From Chloracidobacterium sp. UBA7659 (lineage in GTDB: Bacteria > Acidobacteriota > Blastocatellia > Pyrinomonadales > Pyrinomonadaceae): 18,038 nucleotides of DNA. The notes beneath the pieces are model-generated. The model was not told where the DNA came from, did not search any database, and saw only the letters and a program-made list of their open reading frames with translations. The stretch is from NCBI GenBank assembly GCA_002483395.1, contig DLHV01000044.1:1700-19737 (forward strand). Direction: 5' to 3'. Numbering within the stretch: the stretch's first letter is position 1; the number at the start of each line of letters is the position of its first letter. Both the position numbers and the translations under genes were made by a program. Positions 1-6,219 of this stretch are shown in pieces.

Positions 1-801
1 ACGGGAAGTTTTGAGCTTCGCGGCAAAACGCTCGGTATCATCGGCTACGGCAATATCGGCTCGCAGGTCTCGATCATGGCCGAGGCGTTGGGGATGCAGG
101 TCATATATTACGACATCGCGACCAAGCTCCCGCACGGGAATGCGAAGCAGATACGCGATCTGAAAGATCTGCTGAAGAAGGCGAACATCGTCACGCTCCA
201 CGTGCCGTCGGATTCGACGACACGGAATATGATCAACGCCGATACGCTAAAATCGATGCGGAAGGGCAGCATTTTGCTTAATTACAGCCGGGGAGATGTC
301 GTTGATCTGAATGCCCTCAACAAAGCGATCAAGTCCGGTAAACTTGCCGGTGCCGCCGTCGATGTTTTTCCTGAGGAGCCGGAAAAAAACGGCGACAAAT
401 TTGCGACGGTTCTGCAAAATCTGCCCAACGTGATCCTGACGCCGCATATCGGCGGCTCGACCGAAGAGGCACAGGCGAACATTGGCCTCGATGTTACGGC
501 AAAGCTTATAAAATATCTCGAACTCGGCACGTCGGAAGGCTCGCATACCGTGCCGCCTGTCAATCTGCCGCCGCAGGCCGGTACGCACCGCATCCTCCAC
601 ATTCACAAGAACATCCCCGGTGTGCTCGGCGAAATAAACTCGCGGCTGTCGAAACGCGGCATCAACATCGTCGGGCAATATTTAAAAACGAACGACGACA
701 TCGGTTACGTGATTCTGGATGTGGAGTCGAAGCTGTCGAAAGAGGCATTTGAGCTGTTGAAAGATGTTCCGGGGACGCTCAAGGCAAGGATGGTATATTA
801 G
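1..801 (+). CDS. serA: D-3-phosphoglycerate dehydrogenase, C-terminal part (5' end outside window)
   Basis: The open frame runs from base 1 with no start in view, so the N-terminal part is missing; 266 codons remain. It would oxidise 3-phosphoglycerate to 3-phosphohydroxypyruvate with NAD, the first step of serine synthesis in the cytoplasm. Visible marks: the nucleotide-binding loop GYGNIGS near codons 16-22, the catalytic-domain stretch LLNYSRGDVVD, the acidic VFPEEPE segment, and LTPHIGGSTEEAQ with the catalytic His. After a linker with PPVNLPPQAG the last 75 residues form an ACT domain (HRILHIHKNIPGVLGEIN onward), the site of serine feedback in E. coli-type enzymes. There is no room for the extra ASB domain of the long Mycobacterium-type enzyme, so this is the short E. 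coli-like form. It ends with TAG at 799-801, 21 bases before the next gene. Confidence 0.93.
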   Translation, partial: TGSFELRGKTLGIIGYGNIGSQVSIMAEALGMQVIYYDIATKLPHGNAKQIRDLKDLLKKANIVTLHVPSDSTTRNMINADTLKSMRKGSILLNYSRGDVVDLNALNKAIKSGKLAGAAVDVFPEEPEKNGDKFATVLQNLPNVILTPHIGGSTEEAQANIGLDVTAKLIKYLELGTSEGSHTVPPVNLPPQAGTHRILHIHKNIPGVLGEINSRLSKRGINIVGQYLKTNDDIGYVILDVESKLSKEAFELLKDVPGTLKARMVY

Positions 802-822
802 ACGAGCTACGAGGTCGAAGGT

Positions 823-1227
823 ATGCTTAAGTCTTCCCTTTTTCTTTTTGCTTTTTTGGCCTTAACTCTTAGCTGCACTGGCCCCGCAAATGAAAAACAA
901 GTTTCCCAGAAGTCTACCCCTTTCCCAACCCCCACGGAAAGGGAACTTAGACTGAAAACTCAAGAGCAGATGCTTAAAGGCGAAAATCATCATGACGGAT
1001 CTTCAATTCTTGAGTCCGTAGGAACGATCGAATCCGTACCGGCCTTGTTGAAAGTGTTGGAAGACAACCCTCCGGGCGTTTGTACGACGGAACATGCGAT
1101 CGATGCTCTAAAGAAAATTACAGGAGCCAATCCGGGATACACGTATAGGGAATGGAAGTCGTGGTGGGACAAGTACCAGAAGAACCAGCGAAGCTCGAAC
1201 CGACGGTCTAACTCACAAACTCAATGA
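823..1227 (+). CDS. Small putative lipoprotein with HEAT-like segment
   Basis: A 134-residue protein whose first 18 residues are a hydrophobic signal (MLKSSLFLFAFLALTLSC) ending in Ser-Cys, so probable lipidation at Cys18; the lipobox is not a perfect consensus because Thr and Leu stand at -3 and -2. Residues 20-50 are a charged, Pro/Thr-rich linker. Residues 60-122 resemble one to two HEAT/PBS-lyase-like helices (SVPALLKVLEDNPP, HAIDALKKITG) and end with the EWKSWWDKYQ pattern that often closes such repeats. The last residues are a polar Arg/Ser/Asn tail. No enzyme residues are seen; a scaffold or binding role is an inference. Its TGA overlaps the ATG of the next gene (ATGA at 1224-1227), which points to translational coupling. 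Confidence 0.72.
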   Translation: MLKSSLFLFAFLALTLSCTGPANEKQVSQKSTPFPTPTERELRLKTQEQMLKGENHHDGSSILESVGTIESVPALLKVLEDNPPGVCTTEHAIDALKKITGANPGYTYREWKSWWDKYQKNQRSSNRRSNSQTQ

Positions 1228-2174
1228 GAATAGTCATCCCAGGCGGCACAGGTCAAGTCGGAACCGTGCTTGCCCGAACTTTTCATGCGGACGGTCACGA
1301 GGTCGTCGTTCTCAGTCGTAAGTCCGAGTCGCGCGATTGGCGTGTCGTTAGCTGGAATGCGAAAACGCTCGGGCCGTGGGCTGATGAGATAGACGGCACG
1401 GATGTTGTTATCAACCTCGCCGGGCGAAACGTAAATTGCCGCTACACCCCCGAAAATCGGCGGCAGATAATGGATTCGCGTGTTGACTCGACGCGGGTAA
1501 TAGGTGAAGCGATCGCGGCGGCCTCTAATCCGCCAAAGGTTTGGCTGCAGGCGAGCACGGCGACGATCTACGGCCACCGGTACGACGCCCCGAACGACGA
1601 GATCACCGGCATTATCGGTGGCTCGGAACCGGAAGCGCCCGACACTTGGCGCTTCAGCATCGATGTGGCGAAGGCTTGGGAGAAAGCGGCCAACGATGCC
1701 GAAACTCCGAAGACTCGCAAAGTGCTGATGCGATCCGCTATGACGATGAGCCCGGACCGTGACGGCATTTTCGACGTGCTGCTTGGCCTTGTGCGCAAAG
1801 GATTGGGCGGCACTTCGGGCGATGGAAAACAGTATTTGTCGTGGATACACGAGCAGGATTTCATTCGCTCGGTTAACTGGCTGATCGAACACGATGAACT
1901 TTCCGGTGCGGTAAATCTTGCCTCGCCGTGTCCTATGCCGAACAAGGACTTTATGCGGATACTCCGTGACGAATGGGGAACGTCTATCGGCCTGCCTGCC
2001 GCCGAATGGATGCTTGCCATCGGAGCCGTTCTGATGCGTACAGAAACCGAGTTGGTATTGAAAAGCCGCCGCGTTGTTCCGACACGTATGCTCGAATCGG
2101 GTTTTGAATTTGAGTTCCCGCATTGGGAACAGGCCGCCCGCGACCTTTGCCGCAGATGGCGTGCCGGTACTTAA
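1224..2174 (+). CDS. TIGR01777-type NAD(P)-dependent epimerase / SDR protein (YfcH/SDR39U1-like)
   Basis: A 316-residue extended-SDR protein. The N-terminus MRIVIPGGTGQVG carries the GxxGxxG dinucleotide-binding turn at residues 7-13; DVVINLAGRNVNCRYTP and STATIYGHR are the family's usual strand-loop segments; WEKAA and LMRSAMTMSPDRDG follow as in TIGR01777 members. The last 60 residues (LPAAEWMLAIGAVLMRTETELVLKSRRVVPTRMLESGFEFEFP) match the DUF1731 tail of this family, so the protein looks complete. The substrate of the family is not established, so no reaction is assigned. The start is fixed by the ATGA overlap with the lipoprotein gene. A long antisense frame lies opposite and is taken as a shadow. 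Confidence 0.88.
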   Translation: MRIVIPGGTGQVGTVLARTFHADGHEVVVLSRKSESRDWRVVSWNAKTLGPWADEIDGTDVVINLAGRNVNCRYTPENRRQIMDSRVDSTRVIGEAIAAASNPPKVWLQASTATIYGHRYDAPNDEITGIIGGSEPEAPDTWRFSIDVAKAWEKAANDAETPKTRKVLMRSAMTMSPDRDGIFDVLLGLVRKGLGGTSGDGKQYLSWIHEQDFIRSVNWLIEHDELSGAVNLASPCPMPNKDFMRILRDEWGTSIGLPAAEWMLAIGAVLMRTETELVLKSRRVVPTRMLESGFEFEFPHWEQAARDLCRRWRAGT

Positions 2175-2176
2175 GA

Positions 2177-2287
2177 ACGGGCAGAAACGCGAGTGTGAAC
2201 GAGCGTGCTTTTTCGACCGCGGCAACGGACATTGCCGTCCCCGACCAAGAAAACCGCACACTCCCTAACGGTTGCGTTTCCGCCCGT
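2177..2287. repeat. REP-like long palindromic element, copy 1
   Basis: The outer arms ACGGGCAGAAACGC (2177-2190) and GCGTTTCCGCCCGT (2274-2287) are inverted with one mismatch, and the inner arms GAGTGTG (2191-2197) and CACACTC (2257-2263) continue the pairing. The loop holds a smaller hairpin (GGCAA/TTGCC, 2221-2235). The core CACACTCCCTAaCGGT...GTTTCCGCC at 2257-2284 occurs again at 6119-6145. It fills the gap between the epimerase gene and the propeller gene. No transposase sits beside it, so it is a REP/MITE-like dispersed element by appearance only. Confidence 0.7.
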
Positions 2288-2316
2288 AGTTGCCGGTTTG
2301 TGAGTGAGAAGCAGAA

Positions 2317-3333
2317 ATGAAAATTGCAGGGAAATTAGTATTTTTGATTGCGTTGGTTTTGTCGCTTACGTTGATGACGTTTTCGCAGTGGAGAAAGCAA
2401 TCCGTAAACACAACGGCGAGTCTTCGCGGGCTTTCGGTCGTCAACGAAAGGGTCGTCTGGGCGAGCGGCACAGGAGGCACGGTTATCAAAACGGCCGACG
2501 GCGGCGCAAGATGGAAGGTAATGACCGTGCCGGGAGCGGAAAAGCTCGATTTCCGCGACATCGAGGCGTTCGACGCGAACACGGCATATATCCTGAGCAT
2601 CGGCAACGGCGAAAATTCCCGCATCTACAAGACGACCGACGGCGGCGAGACATGGGAACTCCAATTCAAGAACACGAATGAAAAGGCGTTTTTCGACGCG
2701 ATCGCCTGCTGGGACGCGAAGAACTGCATTACGATGAGCGATCCGGTCGATGGACGCTTTATTATCATGTCGACCATCAATGGTGGAAAAAACTGGGGCA
2801 CGCACGGCAAGGATGTTCTTCCGACCGCGATTGATGGAGAAGCGGCGTTCGCGGCAAGTGGAACCTGCCTTATTACCCACGCTAAGCAGACGGTTTATAT
2901 GGTCTCCGGAGGTTCGCAGGCACGAGTTTTCCGCTCCGACAATTCTGGGGCAACTTGGTACACTATAACCACGGAAATGGCGAAAGGCACACCGGGAAGC
3001 GGTATTTTCTCGATCGCAATTCACGATGCGAAGACCGGCGTGCTTGTCGGTGGCAACTATGAAAAGCCAGATGAAGCGAAAAACAACTTGGCGTTCACCT
3101 CATACGGACTAAGTTGGAAACTTGGGACGGGCTTGACCGGCTACCGCTCTGGCGTGACGTACGTCGATAAGAAAACGATCATCGCTGTCGGCACAAACGG
3201 GTCGGACATCTCACGCGATGGCGGCAAGACTTGGAAAATTCTTGGCGAGGAAGATTTGAACGCAGTTCAGGCGAAAAGCAAGAAAGCTGTTTGGGCAGTC
3301 GGGACGAAAGGCTTGGTAGTGAAAATGAAATGA
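2317..3333 (+). CDS. Secreted YCF48/HCF136-like BNR-repeat beta-propeller protein
   Basis: A 338-residue protein with a signal peptide (MKIAGKLVFLIALVLSLTLM, probable cleavage after about residue 23). The rest is built from Asp-box/BNR-type turns: TADGGARW at 59-66, TTDGGETW at 106-113, TINGGKNW at 153-160, SDNSGATW at 207-214, a degenerate TSYGLSW at 261-267, and SRDGGKTW at 299-306. This spacing (about 45-50 residues) fits a single six- or seven-bladed propeller as in the photosystem II assembly factor HCF136/YCF48 superfamily. In non-photosynthetic bacteria these proteins are annotated only as photosystem-assembly-like or oxidoreductase-like; a periplasmic binding or scaffolding role is an inference. 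The stop codon overlaps the ATG of the next gene (ATGA at 3330-3333). Confidence 0.85.
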   Translation: MKIAGKLVFLIALVLSLTLMTFSQWRKQSVNTTASLRGLSVVNERVVWASGTGGTVIKTADGGARWKVMTVPGAEKLDFRDIEAFDANTAYILSIGNGENSRIYKTTDGGETWELQFKNTNEKAFFDAIACWDAKNCITMSDPVDGRFIIMSTINGGKNWGTHGKDVLPTAIDGEAAFAASGTCLITHAKQTVYMVSGGSQARVFRSDNSGATWYTITTEMAKGTPGSGIFSIAIHDAKTGVLVGGNYEKPDEAKNNLAFTSYGLSWKLGTGLTGYRSGVTYVDKKTIIAVGTNGSDISRDGGKTWKILGEEDLNAVQAKSKKAVWAVGTKGLVVKMK

Positions 3334-3629
3334 ACTACGCCTGGTACGACATTCTAGGAACGCTTGGTGTTGCGGTCATAATCGTTACATACGTTCTGCT
3401 TCAGGCAGAAAAACTTCGCAGCGACAGCCTTTACTATTCCCTGCTAAATGCCGCCGGAGCTTCGCTGATAATCGTCTCGCTTTATTTCGACTTTAACTTT
3501 CCGGCCATTATAGTTGAATTTTTCTGGCTATTGATTAGTCTATTGGTATCGGAAAATATCTTTTTAGAAAATGATTACGAACACAACAGCCAGACCGGCA
3601 CCGAAAAAACCTCTTTCCTGCATAAATGA
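3330..3629 (+). CDS. CBU_0592-like small membrane protein
   Basis: A 99-residue protein with three hydrophobic helices: about residues 6-24 (DILGTLGVAVIIVTYVLLQ), 37-52 (LLNAAGASLIIVSLYF) and 56-72 (FPAIIVEFFWLLISLLV). The pattern LLNAAGA...SLYFDFNFPAIIVEFFWLLISL matches, from memory, the CBU_0592 family of unknown function. The start at the ATGA overlap is chosen over an upstream in-frame start because the residues before it are charged and lie inside the previous gene. After the third helix the tail is polar. The gene overlaps the next one (E1 alpha) by 59 bases in a different frame, which is unusually long for neighbours in the same direction. Confidence 0.75.
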   Translation: MNYAWYDILGTLGVAVIIVTYVLLQAEKLRSDSLYYSLLNAAGASLIIVSLYFDFNFPAIIVEFFWLLISLLVSENIFLENDYEHNSQTGTEKTSFLHK

Positions 3630-4635
3630 AACTTCGCTGACCAAAGAACAGCAACGCGAACTTTACCGTTATTTGAAAATGACGCGGATGTTTGACGAAA
3701 AGACCGTCATGCTGAAGCGGCAGGCGAAATTGACGGGCGGTGTTTTTACCTCGCTCGGCCAGGAGGCGACGGCGGTCGGCACGGCATATGCACTTGAGCC
3801 GCGGGATTTTATTGCTCCGCTTATCCGCGACATCGGTGCATGTTTTGTAAAGGGCATCGAGCCTCGGACGATATTTCTGCAGTATCTGGGCAAAGGCTCG
3901 GCACCGAGCCGTGCGACCGATGTGCAGTTCCATTTTGCCGATCTTGAAAATGGCTTTGTCGGGCCGATCTCGCATCTTGGCGATATGATCCCGGTGATGA
4001 CCGGCGTTTTGCTGGCTTCTAGAATGAAAAAGGAAAACCGAGTTGCCGTCGCCTATATCGGCGAAGGTGCGAGTTCAACGGGGGCCTTTCACGAAGGCGT
4101 CAATTTTGCCGCCGTTCAGAAATTGCCGCTGATCACCGTCATCGAAAATAACGGCTACGCATATTCTACGCCGACGCGAAACCAGGCTGCGTGCAGCAAT
4201 TTTGTCGAGAAGGCCGTCGGCTACGGCATCAAGGGCCTGACCGCGGACGGCAATGACGTCATCCATTGCTACGAAGTTATGAAAGAAGCGGTCGCTCACG
4301 CTCGCGGCGGAAACGGAGCAGTGCTGCTCGAAGTCCACACCTATCGCCGCAAAGGCCACGCCGAGCACGATAATCAAGCCTACGTGCCCGATGGCGAGAT
4401 CGCCTGGTGGGCCGAGCATAACGATCCGATGACCCGTTACGAAAAATATCTGATTGAGAACAAAGTGATGTCGCAGGCAGAGATGGACGAAACGGTCAAG
4501 GATCTCAAAACTTTTCTGGATGCCGAAGCAGACTGGGCCGAATCGCAGCCTGACCCGACACCGGAATCGGCGGCCTATGAGGTTTTCGACAATTCGATTG
4601 TACCACCGGCGTTTAAGAAGGAAGTTTTGTCATAA
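3571..4635 (+). CDS. 2-oxo-acid (pyruvate/branched-chain) dehydrogenase E1 component, alpha subunit
   Basis: A 354-residue thiamine-diphosphate enzyme subunit that, with E1 beta, decarboxylates a 2-oxo acid and hands the acyl group to the lipoyl arm of E2. The N-terminal helix is TSLTKEQQRELYRYLKMTRMFDEK; GQEATAVG is at 63-70; the ThDP/Mg motif runs from GEG at 164-166 to NN at 193-194 followed by GYAYSTPT. The conserved loop reads YRRKGHAEHD (258-267), without the serine that is phosphorylated in mitochondrial enzymes. Length is normal. Substrate cannot be fixed from sequence: pyruvate and 2-oxoisovalerate are both possible, and the loop style also occurs in acetoin dehydrogenases. The start at 3571 lies inside the previous gene and has no clear ribosome binding site, but no in-frame ATG, GTG or TTG lies between it and the conserved helix. 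Confidence 0.92.
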   Translation: MITNTTARPAPKKPLSCINETSLTKEQQRELYRYLKMTRMFDEKTVMLKRQAKLTGGVFTSLGQEATAVGTAYALEPRDFIAPLIRDIGACFVKGIEPRTIFLQYLGKGSAPSRATDVQFHFADLENGFVGPISHLGDMIPVMTGVLLASRMKKENRVAVAYIGEGASSTGAFHEGVNFAAVQKLPLITVIENNGYAYSTPTRNQAACSNFVEKAVGYGIKGLTADGNDVIHCYEVMKEAVAHARGGNGAVLLEVHTYRRKGHAEHDNQAYVPDGEIAWWAEHNDPMTRYEKYLIENKVMSQAEMDETVKDLKTFLDAEADWAESQPDPTPESAAYEVFDNSIVPPAFKKEVLS

Positions 4636-4668
4636 CCGCCTGGCTATCTGGCAGTACCTTGTATTTTG

Positions 4669-5103
4669 ATGCAGAGTTTTACAAGCGTTCCATTCAAAAC
4701 CGAGAGCGGGCTGTCGTCGATCAACGGCGTGGCTAAGTTTTCGGCTGCCGGGATCGTGCTTGAGTTCGAATCGAAGCTCTTCGGGCTGATCTCGGACGGC
4801 GTCAAGGAAGTGCGGCTGGCATTGCCGGATATTTTGGATGTCCGCTTCAAGAAGGGCTTTTTCAAACGCGGTGCAAAGATCGAGATCCGTGCGACGACGT
4901 TTACAAAGCTCGCCGAATTGCCGAACAAGGATGGAAAACTGACGCTCAAATTGGTACCGGCGGATTTCGAACGGGCGAAAAATGCCGTAGAGAAATTGCA
5001 GAGAGATATGAGCGAAACCGCAGCATCATTGCCGCCGGTTCAGACGCCAGTGAGCCAGTTGTTTGAGGATGAGACAGAGGAAGAAACGAGACAATTGAAG
5101 TAA
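4669..5103 (+). CDS. PH-like-fold protein of unknown function between E1 alpha and E1 beta
   Basis: A 144-residue soluble protein without signal peptide or membrane helix. Alternating hydrophobic strands (AKFSAAGIVLEFES, KEVRLALPDILDVRFKKGFFKRGAKIEIRA, GKLTLKLVP) followed by one helix (FERAKNAVEKLQRDM) suggest a bacterial PH/GRAM-like barrel; this is fold reading, not a database result. The tail from about residue 115 is acidic and low-complexity. The ATG at 4669 is preferred over an adjoining TTG at 4666. It lies 33 bases after the E1 alpha stop, and its TAA shares a base with the ATG of E1 beta (TAATG, 5101-5105), so it is probably co-translated with E1 beta. A role in placing or regulating the dehydrogenase is suggested only by position. 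Confidence 0.75.
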   Translation: MQSFTSVPFKTESGLSSINGVAKFSAAGIVLEFESKLFGLISDGVKEVRLALPDILDVRFKKGFFKRGAKIEIRATTFTKLAELPNKDGKLTLKLVPADFERAKNAVEKLQRDMSETAASLPPVQTPVSQLFEDETEEETRQLK

Positions 5104-6110
5104 TGTCAACAGCACCAAAATCAGAGACGAAGGCCGTCACGATGGTCGAGGATATCAGACAGGGCTTGTGGGAAGAAATGACCGCCGACGAGAGCGTGTT
5201 CGTTATTGGCGAGGACGTGGGCACGTACGGCGGGGCGTTCAAGCTTACCGAAGGGTTTATCGACCAGTTTGGTGTGGAGCGGATGATCGACACGCCGATA
5301 TCGGAGGCAGCGATCGTCGGTGCGGCGTGCGGAGCGGCTTTGATGGGAATGAGGCCTGTTGCCGAGTTTCAATTTTTCGATTTCGTCTCGTGTGGATTCG
5401 ATATGCTGACGAACTACGCGGCAAAATCGCGTTACCGCGGCTGCGGCGGAATTCCGGCGGTCTTTAGAGGGCCATGCGGCGGCGGCGTCCGCGGCGGGCC
5501 ATTCCATTCGCTGAACGCCGAGGCGTTTTTTCTTAACACGGCTGGGCTGAAAATGGTCGAGCCTTCGACAGCTTACGACGCCAAAGGCCTGATCAAAGCA
5601 GCGATCCGCGATCCCGACCCGGTGCTTTTCTTTGAGCATAAAAAGCTTTACCGCCTTCCGCGTTTGCGCGAGGAACTGCCTGAGGAAGATTACATTGTCG
5701 AGATCGGCAAGGCCCGCACCGCCCGCGAGGGCAAAGACCTGTCGATCATCACGTTCGGTGCAATGGTCCTGAACGCTCTGGATGCGGCCGAAGAACTCGA
5801 AAAATCCGACGGCTTGAGTGTCGAGGTTATCGATCTACGTTCGCTTGCCCCGCTCGATAAGGAAGCGATCCTCGAGACCGTCAAGAAAACAAACCGTGTA
5901 ATGATCCTGCACGAAGCTTCACTAACCGGCGGCATCGGCGGCGAGCTGTCAGCCATCATCGCCGAAGAAGCCTTCGAATGGCTCGACGCACCGGTCATCC
6001 GCGTTGCGTCGATCAACACGCCCGTGCCGTTCGCTCCGCAGATGGAAGATTACTACCAGCCGAGTTTGGGTGAGATAATTGAAGCCGGACGAAAGCTTGC
6101 GGCGTATTAA
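5103..6110 (+). CDS. 2-oxo-acid (pyruvate/branched-chain) dehydrogenase E1 component, beta subunit
   Basis: A 335-residue partner of the E1 alpha encoded upstream. It shows the transketolase pyrimidine-binding domain with FVIGEDVGTYGG at 33-44 (the Glu that activates ThDP is in this segment), DTPISEAAIVGAACGAALMG, EFQFFDF and the MVEPSTAYDAKGLIKAAIRD helix, then VLFFEHKKLYR, and a C-terminal transketolase-C domain from about 205 (LSIITFGAMV, VEVIDLRSLAPLD, HEASLTGGIGGEL). The terminal PVPFAPQMEDYYQP is typical of the family. Length is normal. The start codon shares its A with the stop of the PH-like gene. No E2 or E3 gene is in the window, so the rest of the complex is encoded elsewhere. A palindromic repeat begins directly after the stop codon. 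Confidence 0.93.
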   Translation: MSTAPKSETKAVTMVEDIRQGLWEEMTADESVFVIGEDVGTYGGAFKLTEGFIDQFGVERMIDTPISEAAIVGAACGAALMGMRPVAEFQFFDFVSCGFDMLTNYAAKSRYRGCGGIPAVFRGPCGGGVRGGPFHSLNAEAFFLNTAGLKMVEPSTAYDAKGLIKAAIRDPDPVLFFEHKKLYRLPRLREELPEEDYIVEIGKARTAREGKDLSIITFGAMVLNALDAAEELEKSDGLSVEVIDLRSLAPLDKEAILETVKKTNRVMILHEASLTGGIGGELSAIIAEEAFEWLDAPVIRVASINTPVPFAPQMEDYYQPSLGEIIEAGRKLAAY

Positions 6111-6145
6111 GGCAGAAACACACTCCCTACCGGTCTGTTTCCGCC
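6111..6145. repeat. REP-like palindrome, copy 2 (short form)
   Basis: GGCAGAAACA (6111-6120) is inverted against TGTTTCCGCC (6136-6145) with one mismatch. The stretch 6119-6145 repeats the core seen at 2257-2284 (CACACTCCCTA.CGGT..GTTTCCGCC) with a few changes. It starts immediately after the E1 beta stop, so it may also serve as a 3' hairpin for that transcript. Confidence 0.7.
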
Positions 6146-6150
6146 TTCGA

Positions 6151-6219
6151 TCTCTGCGAACTCCGCGATCTCCGCGTTAAAAAATTCTCAAACGCAGAGA
6201 CCGCTGAGAACGCGGAGAT
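6151..6219. repeat. CTCTGCG/CTCCGCG-type palindromic repeat, possible bidirectional terminator
   Basis: The left arm 6151-6178 (a run of TCTCTGCG, CTCCGCG and CTCCGCG words) is inverted against 6191-6219 (AACGCAGAGA ... CGCGGAGA) with several mismatches; the loop (6179-6190) is A/T-rich. It lies between the convergent ends of E1 beta and the S9 peptidase gene and touches the peptidase stop codon. Such CTCTGCG-word palindromes are, from memory, common dispersed elements in several bacterial phyla. A terminator role is inferred from the position. Confidence 0.65.

Noticed and set aside
1221..2261. 346-codon open frame on the minus strand
   Set aside because: It lies opposite a clear SDR epimerase gene, is rich in Arg/His/Pro in the way of antisense shadows, and has no recognisable domain.
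2335..3024. 229-codon open frame on the minus strand
   Set aside because: It is antisense to the propeller gene; composition is that of a shadow frame.
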